DNA from: Thermoplasmata archaeon
Lineage (GTDB): Archaea; Thermoplasmatota; E2; UBA202; JdFR-43
DNA length: 6,748 nucleotides
NCBI GenBank assembly: GCA_003650975.1
Contig: QMSU01000058.1
Coordinates: forward strand, 1-6,748
Direction of reading: 5' to 3'
Below the pieces are notes generated by a model that was given only the letters and a program-made list of their open reading frames with translations, was not told where the DNA came from and ran no database searches. Both the position numbers and the translations under genes were made by a program. Shown here in pieces: positions 1 through 5,501 of the stretch (the stretch's first letter is position 1; every line of letters begins with the position of its first letter).

Positions 1-255
1 CCTCTTTGCCCGGTATTCTGCAACAGGGGGAGGTGTGGCATATCGCAACCCTTCCTCATCAAAAAAGAGTACTGATGCCAGTTCCCCGAATTTATCCCTT
101 GCCTTTATCCTGCATTTTGCCATTTCGAAGATCTCCTGTTTCGAGAATGGAGTTGCAGCAAGTTTCCCGAGTATGACGCCTCTCGAATATCCCCTTCTGA
201 TGAGCGATACTGCACGGTTGACCTCATCATCAATTTCCTCTATTTTCGGATGCAT
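1..255 (-). CDS. Partial SAM-dependent methyltransferase, TGS1/THUMP-like type (N-terminal 85 residues)
   Basis: The minus strand is open from an ATG at 255 to the left edge, so only the N-terminal 85 residues are present. A helical segment is followed by a motif of the form KARDKFG, then LFFDEEGLRYATPPPVAEYRAKR-like residues. That order (basic helix, K-F, aromatic pair, 'glRyaT', 'vA-YRA-R') resembles the region just before the SAM-binding domain in TGS1/THUMP-like RNA methyltransferases, as I know that family. The Rossmann domain itself would lie outside the window, so the reaction cannot be confirmed. The start is supported by an AGGTG Shine-Dalgarno match at 261-265, five bases upstream. 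The opposite strand is also open here (35-289), but its Ser/Pro-rich product looks like a shadow. The gene is divergent from the response-regulator gene. Alternative: a lineage-specific hypothetical protein. Confidence 0.6.
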   Translation of the reverse strand, partial: MHPKIEEIDDEVNRAVSLIRRGYSRGVILGKLAATPFSKQEIFEMAKCRIKARDKFGELASVLFFDEEGLRYATPPPVAEYRAKR

Positions 256-260
256 GTTCG

Positions 261-265
261 CACCT
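261..265 (-). promoter_or_regulatory. Ribosome binding site of the left-edge gene
   Basis: AGGTG on the minus strand matches the archaeal 16S anti-Shine-Dalgarno. It sits five bases before the ATG at 255 and is the main reason for choosing that start. Confidence 0.5.
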
Positions 266-485
266 GTGCAATCAGAATGGAAGGTTTAAGTCTTTTTCAT
301 CACACCGCACCTGCATAATTAGATATCAATTAAGAATCCTTGAAAATTCCGCGTAAATTGTTGTTCCATCCTCGTGTGCTTGTGCACCGCATTTCGAAAA
401 TCAAATAAATGAAAAAGTTAATGAATGAGGAGCAATTATCTGTGAGGAAACGGTCAAACACTCATGCAGCAAGTGGAATGAGGTA

Positions 486-491
486 GGGTGA
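486..491 (+). promoter_or_regulatory. Ribosome binding site of the response regulator
   Basis: GGGTGA ends four bases before the ATG at 496, and a second partial match (GAGGT) begins at 480. The pair supports ATG 496 as the start. Confidence 0.5.
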
Positions 492-495
492 ATAT

Positions 496-879
496 ATGAA
501 TAGAATACTGCTCATTGTTGAAGATGAAACGGACATGCAGGAACTGATGAAACGATATATAAAGAAAGCGGGTGTTGATGTGGAGATATATTCTGCCTAT
601 GACGGAAAGGAAGGAGTGGAATTATACAGAAAACTGCTGAAGGAGGGAAAACGGCCCGATCTGGTCACCATGGATCTGAAATTGCCCGAGCTCGATGGAG
701 TGGAAGCAACGAAAAAAATAAAGGAGATTGACAAAGATGCGGTGGTGTATGGATTTACCGCCTTTTTTGACACCGACTGGGCAAAACGCCTCATGAGGGC
801 AGGAGCAACAAAGATAATCCCCCGCTACGTTGGCTTTGACGGATTTGTGAGAGAACTCCAGACGTTCTTCAAAAAATGA
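496..879 (+). CDS. Stand-alone response-regulator receiver domain (CheY-like)
   Basis: This 127-residue protein is a single receiver domain with no output domain. The family accepts a phosphoryl group from a histidine kinase on a conserved Asp and signals by protein contact. Visible landmarks are the acidic pair E9-D10 after the first hydrophobic strand, the phosphoacceptor D60 in the 'TMDLKLPELDG' loop, and the switch Thr T88 in 'GFTA'. The Lys-Pro that normally follows the fifth strand (K109-P110 in CheY) aligns with R110-Y111 in 'GATKIIPRYV', so the invariant Lys is replaced by Arg. Length is normal for a one-domain regulator. Its TGA overlaps the ATG of the next gene (ATGA), implying co-translation with the flavoprotein. 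No histidine kinase is in the window. The family call is firm; the partner and output are unknown. Confidence 0.93.
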   Translation: MNRILLIVEDETDMQELMKRYIKKAGVDVEIYSAYDGKEGVELYRKLLKEGKRPDLVTMDLKLPELDGVEATKKIKEIDKDAVVYGFTAFFDTDWAKRLMRAGATKIIPRYVGFDGFVRELQTFFKK

Positions 880-1808
880 AAATAGTCATCGTAGGATGCG
901 GTGCGGCCGGCGGCACTGCGGCACAATTTGCCAGAAAGACCAGCCGGGATGCAGAGATTGTACTCTACGATGGGGAGGGCTACGGCCAGTATGCCAAATG
1001 TGCACTCCCCTTTGTTCTGGCAGGAATGAGATGGGAGGATATCGTGGAGTTCCCTCCCGCATGGTTCGAGAGGCAGCGTATCACCTATAAAAATGAAACG
1101 GTGACTTCCATTGATGTGAAACGGAATACTGTAACGGGAAAAGAGGAGGAGCACTATGACGTGCTGATAATTGCCACCGGAGCGATGCCCGCCTGCCCCT
1201 TTGAGGCAGAAGACGTATTTTTCCTGCGTCGCCTCGACGATGCACTGGCACTACGGGAGGCAATGGAGAGAGCGCAGAGCGTCATTGTCATAGGAGCCGG
1301 GCTGGTGGGGCTGGAGGCTGCTGAGGCACTGATGCACGAGGGGATGGAGGTCACTGTACTTGAATACATGCCCCACATTTTACCGGCCATGTTCGACAGG
1401 GACATGGCAGAGTATGCGATGAAACAGATTGACATGGAGGTGGTGTTCAACTGCAAGGTGGAGAAGGTGGCACACAACACCGTGTATGCAGGAGAAAAAT
1501 ACCGTGCGGATATGGTGATGGTGGCCACGGGCAATGTACCCCATGTACCCGATGGCGGGGTGATGAGCGTGGATGCGCGGTGCCATGCGCACGATAACGT
1601 GTATGCCGCGGGAGACTGCACAAAAATAAAGGATTTCTTCGGGAGGGATATCACCGTCGGTCTGGGAACCATCGCTGCCAGACAGGGAAGGGTGGCGGGT
1701 ATCAATGCGGCGGGGGAAACGATGCACTGCTGCCACCTGTACTCTCAAAGACCACAAAGCTGTGCGGAGTTGAGATGGCATCGGTGGGGCTCCTCGGCCA
1801 TGAAATAG
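876..1808 (+). CDS. FAD-dependent CoA-disulfide reductase/NADH oxidase-like protein, N-terminal part (frameshifted)
   Basis: Class-I pyridine nucleotide-disulfide oxidoreductase fold: an FAD/NAD(P)H enzyme passing electrons to a disulfide, CoA disulfide, polysulfide or O2. N-terminal FAD motif GCGAAGG at residues 7-13, a single redox Cys C42 in 'YAKCALPF' (the position used by CoA-disulfide reductases and Nox), 'ATG' at 101-102, NAD(P)H-binding GAGLVG at 140-145, and the second FAD motif 'YAAGDC' with G246-D247. Homology-like sequence runs to about residue 280 ('GINAAG'), after which this frame gives an unrelated Cys/Arg/Ser-rich tail and stops at 1806-1808. The expected continuation is one frame back, from about 1715 to 2089. 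Restoring one G in the run at 1712-1716 yields a continuous protein of 404 residues, somewhat short for the family (about 440-460). It starts by ATGA overlap with the response regulator and has no clear Shine-Dalgarno. Substrate cannot be told from sequence. Confidence 0.85.
   Translation: MKIVIVGCGAAGGTAAQFARKTSRDAEIVLYDGEGYGQYAKCALPFVLAGMRWEDIVEFPPAWFERQRITYKNETVTSIDVKRNTVTGKEEEHYDVLIIATGAMPACPFEAEDVFFLRRLDDALALREAMERAQSVIVIGAGLVGLEAAEALMHEGMEVTVLEYMPHILPAMFDRDMAEYAMKQIDMEVVFNCKVEKVAHNTVYAGEKYRADMVMVATGNVPHVPDGGVMSVDARCHAHDNVYAAGDCTKIKDFFGRDITVGLGTIAARQGRVAGINAAGETMHCCHLYSQRPQSCAELRWHRWGSSAMK
1712..1716 (+). other. Frameshift site in a G run
   Basis: Five consecutive G residues mark the point where the conserved reading frame shifts by -1. 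Codons GCG-GGG followed by GGA-AAC-GAT-GCA (the GGA starting at 1715) give Ala-Gly-Gly-Asn-Asp-Ala and rejoin the family-like sequence. A one-base deletion (six G expected), a base-calling error, or -1 slippage of a Gly-tRNA (GGG re-pairs with GGG) would all produce this pattern. Confidence 0.75.
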
Positions 1809-2089
1809 ACGGGGTGTCAGGAAGATACGCCGGAAGTGACCTGCCGGATTACATGAATGGAGATGACCTGGTGGTGAAAGTGATAGCCAATAAAAAGGGG
1901 ATTCTCGTTGGCGGGCAGGCGGTTGGCAGCGGCGCGGCAAAGATAATAGACCGGCTGGCACTGGCAATATATAACAGAATGAATGTGCGGGACGTTGCCC
2001 GCATGGAAAACGCATATGCCCCTGCGGTGGCGCCCACCTTTGATGCGGTGACCATTGCATGCAGCATGGTGGAACGAAAATTAAAATAA
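1775..2089 (+). CDS. CoA-disulfide reductase/NADH oxidase-like protein, C-terminal dimerisation domain (frameshifted half)
   Basis: This is the C-terminal part of the upstream flavoprotein in a different frame. The family-like sequence begins before this ATG, at about 1715, with residues reading 'LPPVLSKTTKLCGVEMA'; 'TK-CG-E-ASVGL' is typical of the start of the dimerisation domain in this oxidoreductase class. The rest ('GRYAGSDLPDYM', 'VKVIANKKGILVGGQAVG', then a helix) follows the usual domain order. The ATG at 1775 is therefore an internal Met, not a true start, and has no good ribosome binding site. If the frameshift is real, this half is unlikely to be made alone. If it is an assembly error, 876-2089 is one intact gene. 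The stop is 21 bases before flpA. Confidence 0.75.
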   Translation: MASVGLLGHEIDGVSGRYAGSDLPDYMNGDDLVVKVIANKKGILVGGQAVGSGAAKIIDRLALAIYNRMNVRDVARMENAYAPAVAPTFDAVTIACSMVERKLK

Positions 2090-2090
2090 A
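2081..2090 (+). promoter_or_regulatory. Possible TATA element of flpA
   Basis: TTAAAATAAA is centred about 26 bases upstream of the flpA ATG at 2111. That spacing fits a leaderless archaeal transcript, and no Shine-Dalgarno is visible before flpA. It overlaps the end of the flavoprotein gene, whose Lys-rich terminus also explains the A/T content, so the call is weak. Confidence 0.3.
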
Positions 2091-2110
2091 CGTTGCGGTT
2101 TATAGCCATC

Positions 2111-2755
2111 ATGAAACAGCTTTTTCCGGGCGTGTATCGTCACAACGGCAGGCTCTTCACCGTAAACCTGACCCCTGGCAAGAGGGTGTACAATGAACGG
2201 CTGATGACCGTGGATGGTGTTGAGTACCGTTCATGGAATCCATACCGGAGCAAGATGGCAGCCGCCCTTCTGAAGGGATTGAAGAAATTTCCGGTGAAAG
2301 AACACAGCAGAATACTCTATCTCGGGGTTTCCAGCGGCACCACGGCAAGCCATTTTTCGGATATCGCCACCCGGGGGTTTATCTACGGTGTGGATGTGGC
2401 CTTCCGTCCCATGAAACGGTTTGTGGCACTGTGCGGGGAACGGCACAACATGACACCCATCATGGCGGATGCGGGACGGCCAGAAAAATACCGCCCGATG
2501 GTGGATGCGGTTGACCTCATTTATCAGGACATATCCCAGAAAAGCCAGGTTGCCATCTTTTTGAAAAATATGGAGGTATTCGAGGCTCCAGAAGGCATCA
2601 TCATGATAAAGGCACGAAGCATAGATGTGGCACTTCCGCCAAAGAAGGTATTCGATACGGTGAAAAAGGAAATCGGAAAGCACTACACCATTGAGGATGA
2701 GCGCAGGCTCGACCCCCAGGCAAAGGACCATATATGCCTTGCCGTGAAACGGTAG
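2111..2755 (+). CDS. flpA: Fibrillarin-like rRNA/tRNA 2'-O-methyltransferase
   Basis: Archaeal fibrillarin is the SAM-dependent catalytic subunit of C/D-box sRNPs. It works with Nop5 and L7Ae to methylate ribose 2'-OH groups of rRNA and tRNA at guide-selected sites. The 214-residue product shows the family order: 'NLTPGKRVYNERL' (19-31), 'VEYRSWNPYRSK' (37-48), SAM loop 'LYLGVSSGTTASH' (69-81), D95 after 'YGV' (ribose-binding acidic position, usually Glu), 'ADAGRPEKY' with D120, 'IYQDISQKSQ' with D140, 'KARSID' with K167, and a C-terminal 'KDH'. The family's catalytic Lys and Asp residues are present. I chose ATG 2111 over TTG 2093 because the homologous N-terminus starts there. It is 21 bases after the flavoprotein. 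No nop5 is adjacent in this window, although the two genes are neighbours in many archaea. I see no defect. Confidence 0.95.
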   Translation: MKQLFPGVYRHNGRLFTVNLTPGKRVYNERLMTVDGVEYRSWNPYRSKMAAALLKGLKKFPVKEHSRILYLGVSSGTTASHFSDIATRGFIYGVDVAFRPMKRFVALCGERHNMTPIMADAGRPEKYRPMVDAVDLIYQDISQKSQVAIFLKNMEVFEAPEGIIMIKARSIDVALPPKKVFDTVKKEIGKHYTIEDERRLDPQAKDHICLAVKR

Positions 2756-2767
2756 CGGATAAACAAC

Positions 2768-2777
2768 AAATTATTTG
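2768..2777 (+). promoter_or_regulatory. Possible TATA element of the alpha/beta hydrolase gene
   Basis: AAATTATTTG is centred about 27 bases before the ATG at 2800, as expected for a leaderless archaeal mRNA. The nearest Shine-Dalgarno-like string (GAGGGTG, 2777-2783) is 16 bases from the ATG, too far to serve it, and an in-frame stop at 2776 rules out an upstream start. Confidence 0.35.
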
Positions 2778-2799
2778 AGGGTGTTTTTCATCCGTATTC

Positions 2800-3477
2800 A
2801 TGTTTATTTTCATTCACGGCATGTGGGCCACCCCTGATATATGGCACCCTTTCATCCATTATTTTTCGGAGAGAGGCATCGAATGCACCGCCGTAAACCT
2901 GCGGGAAGGACTGGACATGCGAACCGCCCGCTTTCAGGATTATGTGGAGAAGGTGGCTGCCATTGCGAGAGATGAAGATGTGCTCATCGGACACTCGATG
3001 GGCGGCCTCATTGTGCAGAAGGTGGCCGAATGCTCGACAATCAGAGCGGGTGTTGCCATTGCCCCCGCCCCGCCGAAGGGGATCGCCTTCAGGAAATCCG
3101 CGATGCTCTCCTCTGTCCGGTATCTTCCGCATGTCATCCTGAGAAAACCCTTCAAACCGGGGTACCACTTTCTCAAAAAACTGGTCTTCAGCTGTCTCGA
3201 TGACGAGGAAGCACGAAAAATGTACGGGGAACTGGAGGAGGAACCTCCCACCGTATCATATGAAATAGCACTGAGCAGAATAGCGGTGGATGAGACGAGG
3301 GTGAAATGCCCTCTCCTTTTCATCGCAAAGGAAGATGACGCTGTCATTCCTCCGGAGATGGTGAAAACAATGGCTGCAAAATACCGTGCGGAATATCGCG
3401 TATTTTCAGGCTGCCATGTGATACTGGATGAGTGGAAAGATATTGCCGAAGAAATTCATCGATTTATTAATAAATAA
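2800..3477 (+). CDS. Small cytoplasmic alpha/beta-fold hydrolase
   Basis: The 225-residue product has the layout of a compact serine hydrolase. It begins with the strand and oxyanion loop 'FIFIHGMW' (H6-G7). The nucleophile elbow is GHSMGG with S66. A cap-like segment covers about 95-165. The likely acid is D180 in 'KEDDAVIPP', and the likely base is H206 in 'SGCHVILDE'. All three members of a Ser-Asp-His triad are therefore present in the right order. There is no signal peptide or membrane segment, so it should act in the cytoplasm. Family members cleave esters, thioesters, amides or C-C bonds; nothing here decides the substrate. It follows flpA by 44 bases on the same strand and probably has its own promoter. 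Its end converges on the C25 peptidase gene, 19 bases away. Confidence 0.88.
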   Translation: MFIFIHGMWATPDIWHPFIHYFSERGIECTAVNLREGLDMRTARFQDYVEKVAAIARDEDVLIGHSMGGLIVQKVAECSTIRAGVAIAPAPPKGIAFRKSAMLSSVRYLPHVILRKPFKPGYHFLKKLVFSCLDDEEARKMYGELEEEPPTVSYEIALSRIAVDETRVKCPLLFIAKEDDAVIPPEMVKTMAAKYRAEYRVFSGCHVILDEWKDIAEEIHRFINK

Positions 3478-3480
3478 AGG

Positions 3481-3494
3481 AAAAAGGAGGAAAA
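3481..3494 (-). terminator. T-rich terminator of the C25 peptidase gene
   Basis: On the minus strand the peptidase stop (3497) is followed at once by TTTT, a pyrimidine bridge and TTTTT. Runs of T without a hairpin are typical archaeal termination signals. The two convergent genes are only 19 bases apart, so the transcripts probably overlap at their 3' ends. Confidence 0.45.
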
Positions 3495-3496
3495 GA

Positions 3497-5401
3497 TTAT
3501 GGGTATCCGCCTATTTTGAGTGACGGGTCTCCAAGGAGTACCCATTCCTCCACTGTCTTTGCGTCGATCTGGTTGGTGAGCGGCGGGAACTTTGTCAGAT
3601 AATTCGTTATTGCGGTACCGTGGGCAGCGCCAACAGTGTCCTTCCCTTCCTGTGCATACACCCGGAAGAATTCAATGTCAATGAAACCTCCACGGTACTG
3701 GATACCGTCGAATATTCCATCGTGGTCGGTGTCTCCCGATTTCCCATATCCGTAGGAGGTGCAGCCTATGGTGGTGATGGCACCGCCGTCCACCTTTCGT
3801 GCCAGCCACCAGCCGAAGCACTCCGGACCCCATGAAGAATGGGCCCATATGGCGGAGAGGTTCTTGAAGTCGAGCAGGTTGAGCAGGCTGATGTCAAATT
3901 TACTGTTGCTGCAGCCGCCTATCATGCACACCGGGTACATGTCCTTGTTCTTGAAGAATATGAACTGGGTTTCGTCGATGCCAATCCACGTGTCACCATC
4001 CTGCGGGGGGTGGTTTGCCCAGCTCATTGGGTTACCATGTCCCTCAAAATCCAGAAATCCGCATCCCGCACTCACCGCATCAATGATGTCCTGTCCCTCC
4101 GTGAGTGTGCCATCTGAGGTAAAGAGAGTGGTGGCCTCAATGCCAAGTGCAGAAAGGTATTCGATGGCCTTGTTGACACTCTCCTCGCCGTCATACCACT
4201 GGTCGCCCGGAAAGGTGTCACCGCCTATGCCCACGAATCGATTTGACCATGCCTGTCCATAGGCTGTGGTCTCATAGGATATTATTTTGTCAACCATGAC
4301 ACCCACCTCATAGGAGTTTCTGCAGGCGAGTCTGCCAATGTACACATCGGGAAACATGTCTATGATATCCTTCCCCCGCCAGCTCCATTCACCGAACATG
4401 TCATTGCCGTTGCTGTCCCAGTCATCGAAGACCGGCTGGCCCTCCTCATATTTGTAAATGTCGGCAAAGTACAGATCGCTTAAGAAATATTTGTCGCTGT
4501 CGCCCACGTCCAGCCATGCATTTCTCACCGGACACCACCATTTTGGCTCTGCAACACCACCGTGTCTGCCGCCCACAAGCATCACATAGGTGATGCCCCA
4601 CTGCTCGATGGCATCCTTGATGAAATATTTCACCTTTTCCGCATCGTCTCTGCCCTGTACCGAGAAGTAGGTGCCGCCGTAAATCTCTTCGAGAGTGACA
4701 AGTTTTGTGGCCACACCATGGCTTTCCTTGTGAGCCACCAGAGGCTGGAGGCCGTCGGCAAACTTCGAGGGGGCGATGATTACCATGTCGTATGCATCGA
4801 GCGCTGCAGGTGCCGGCTCTGAGGGAAGTTCATAATCTATGTCGATGTCAATTTCATTCGTGTACAGCAGGGTGTTTGTGGAGGGCATGTAGCGTGCGGG
4901 GAATGTCTGGATGACGAGAAATACCACCCGTTCATTGTCTTTAAGCCCTATTCCGACACGCCATGTGGCCCACGCTGCAGGGTACAATTCGCTCCTTGCA
5001 TATACATCCCCCTCATAACGTTCCGTTGCTGTGTGCTGCATATTGAATGCTGCAGGGTTGGCTGCTGGCATCACTTTTTCGTTCAGCTGCACCGTTTTTA
5101 CTTCCGAAGGTATCACCTTCACGTCCCTCACCACCGTACCGAGCGGAAATGTGAATACTTCGGTTCGATAGGGCATCATGGGCTCCGAGGGGTTGAGCGT
5201 GTGGAGGGTATCGCTGCCCGCATCAACAATGACATAGCCGCCTTCCTCCCTTACTTCCAGTGTGGGAAATTCAAGAGATACCGCTGTGGATTCAACCGGC
5301 ATGTCCACGAATCCCTGAAAAATGTGTGTGTTTATGCCTGCAATTGTCGAGGTTCCCAAAAGCATCGCGCACACCAAAACCACTATTCCTATATTCTTCA
5401 T
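3497..5401 (-). CDS. Secreted gingipain-like cysteine peptidase (family C25)
   Basis: Predicted extracellular endopeptidase. Numbering is from ATG 5401 (634 residues). Residues 1-22 form a signal peptide: a short basic n-region 'MKN', a hydrophobic core, and small residues 'STIAG' before likely cleavage. Residues about 40-195 resemble the C25 propeptide domain ('PSEPMMPYRTEVFTFPLGT', 'ARYMPSTNTLLY'). From about 204 the catalytic domain follows, with 'DMVIIAPSKF', 'YVMLVGG', the catalytic His H455 in 'FEGHGN' and the nucleophile C497 in 'GGCSNSKFD', the usual His-before-Cys order. It ends with 'LLGDPSLKI', typical of the domain end. There is no C-terminal membrane anchor or sorting domain, so it is probably released. 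Two Ca-binding-like loops are visible (327-338 and 557-565). An in-frame ATG at 5419 would add six residues, but it lies only about 17 bases from the TATA centre, so 5401 is preferred. Substrate preference is not predictable. Confidence 0.92.
   Translation of the reverse strand: MKNIGIVVLVCAMLLGTSTIAGINTHIFQGFVDMPVESTAVSLEFPTLEVREEGGYVIVDAGSDTLHTLNPSEPMMPYRTEVFTFPLGTVVRDVKVIPSEVKTVQLNEKVMPAANPAAFNMQHTATERYEGDVYARSELYPAAWATWRVGIGLKDNERVVFLVIQTFPARYMPSTNTLLYTNEIDIDIDYELPSEPAPAALDAYDMVIIAPSKFADGLQPLVAHKESHGVATKLVTLEEIYGGTYFSVQGRDDAEKVKYFIKDAIEQWGITYVMLVGGRHGGVAEPKWWCPVRNAWLDVGDSDKYFLSDLYFADIYKYEEGQPVFDDWDSNGNDMFGEWSWRGKDIIDMFPDVYIGRLACRNSYEVGVMVDKIISYETTAYGQAWSNRFVGIGGDTFPGDQWYDGEESVNKAIEYLSALGIEATTLFTSDGTLTEGQDIIDAVSAGCGFLDFEGHGNPMSWANHPPQDGDTWIGIDETQFIFFKNKDMYPVCMIGGCSNSKFDISLLNLLDFKNLSAIWAHSSWGPECFGWWLARKVDGGAITTIGCTSYGYGKSGDTDHDGIFDGIQYRGGFIDIEFFRVYAQEGKDTVGAAHGTAITNYLTKFPPLTNQIDAKTVEEWVLLGDPSLKIGGYP
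3707..3733 (-). other. Ca-binding-like loop DxDxDGxxD in the C25 peptidase
   Basis: Residues 557-565 read D-T-D-H-D-G-I-F-D, the acidic spacing seen in thrombospondin type-3 and similar calcium loops. It lies about 60 residues after the catalytic Cys. Calcium binding is inferred from spacing only. Confidence 0.5.
4388..4423 (-). other. EF-hand-like loop in the C25 peptidase
   Basis: Residues 327-338 have Asp at loop positions 1 and 3, Asn at 5 and 7, Gly at 6 and Glu at 12, which matches a canonical 12-residue EF-hand calcium loop. The flanking helices cannot be judged, so it may be an EF-hand-like loop rather than a true EF-hand. Confidence 0.5.
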
Positions 5402-5430
5402 TTTATATCGCCATTTCATAATCAGCGTGG

Positions 5431-5440
5431 TTTATATATA
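5431..5440 (-). promoter_or_regulatory. TATA box of the C25 peptidase gene
   Basis: TATATATAAA on the minus strand, followed by CC, is the best TATA box in the window. Its centre is near 5436, placing the transcript start near 5410 and giving a very short leader before ATG 5401. It argues against the in-frame ATG at 5419, which would not be on the mRNA. It also gives the peptidase its own promoter, separate from the upstream transglutaminase-like gene. Confidence 0.6.
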
Positions 5441-5482
5441 GATGACGGAAGCAGCAACCCCGTTGGCATATTTGAAAACCAT

Positions 5483-5494
5483 CCCTGAATAGGG
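5483..5494 (-). terminator. Small hairpin after the transglutaminase-like gene
   Basis: CCCT and AGGG arms with a four-base loop lie eight bases past the stop codon, followed on the minus strand by a short GGTTTTC. The stem is only four base pairs, so this is a weak terminator candidate. Confidence 0.3.
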
Positions 5495-5501
5495 GCTGTG
5501 A

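Larger units (their letters stand above)
256..495. promoter_or_regulatory. Divergent intergenic region with two weak TATA-like elements
   Basis: This 240-base stretch separates two divergent genes and has no convincing gene. It is AT-rich. On the minus strand a CTTAAA-type element preceded by an A run (about 285-300) could be the TATA/BRE of the left-edge gene, but it would place the transcript start within the Shine-Dalgarno. On the plus strand an A/T-rich run at about 400-422 could serve the response regulator and would give a leader of roughly 60 nt. Both assignments are weak. A 25-codon open frame at 409-486 ends in TAG ten bases before the response-regulator start and has no recognisable product. 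Confidence 0.35.

Noticed and set aside
35..289. Plus-strand open frame of 84 codons
   Set aside because: Ser/Pro-rich product without a ribosome binding site, antisense to the better-supported minus-strand gene.
409..486. 25-codon open frame just upstream of the response regulator
   Set aside because: No ribosome binding site and no recognisable product; it ends in TAG before the real start, so likely chance.
1380..2060. Long minus-strand frame (226 codons) opposite the flavoprotein
   Set aside because: Pro/His/Arg-rich shadow with no motif; the plus strand has clear family signatures.
3759..4262. Plus-strand frame of 167 codons opposite the C25 peptidase
   Set aside because: Low-complexity Ser/Pro/Met product antisense to a well-supported gene.
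5441..5489. Candidate C/D-box RNA (GATGA followed by CTGA about 40 bases later), considered because flpA is nearby
   Set aside because: The box C is imperfect, no convincing internal boxes are present, and the left end overlaps the peptidase promoter.
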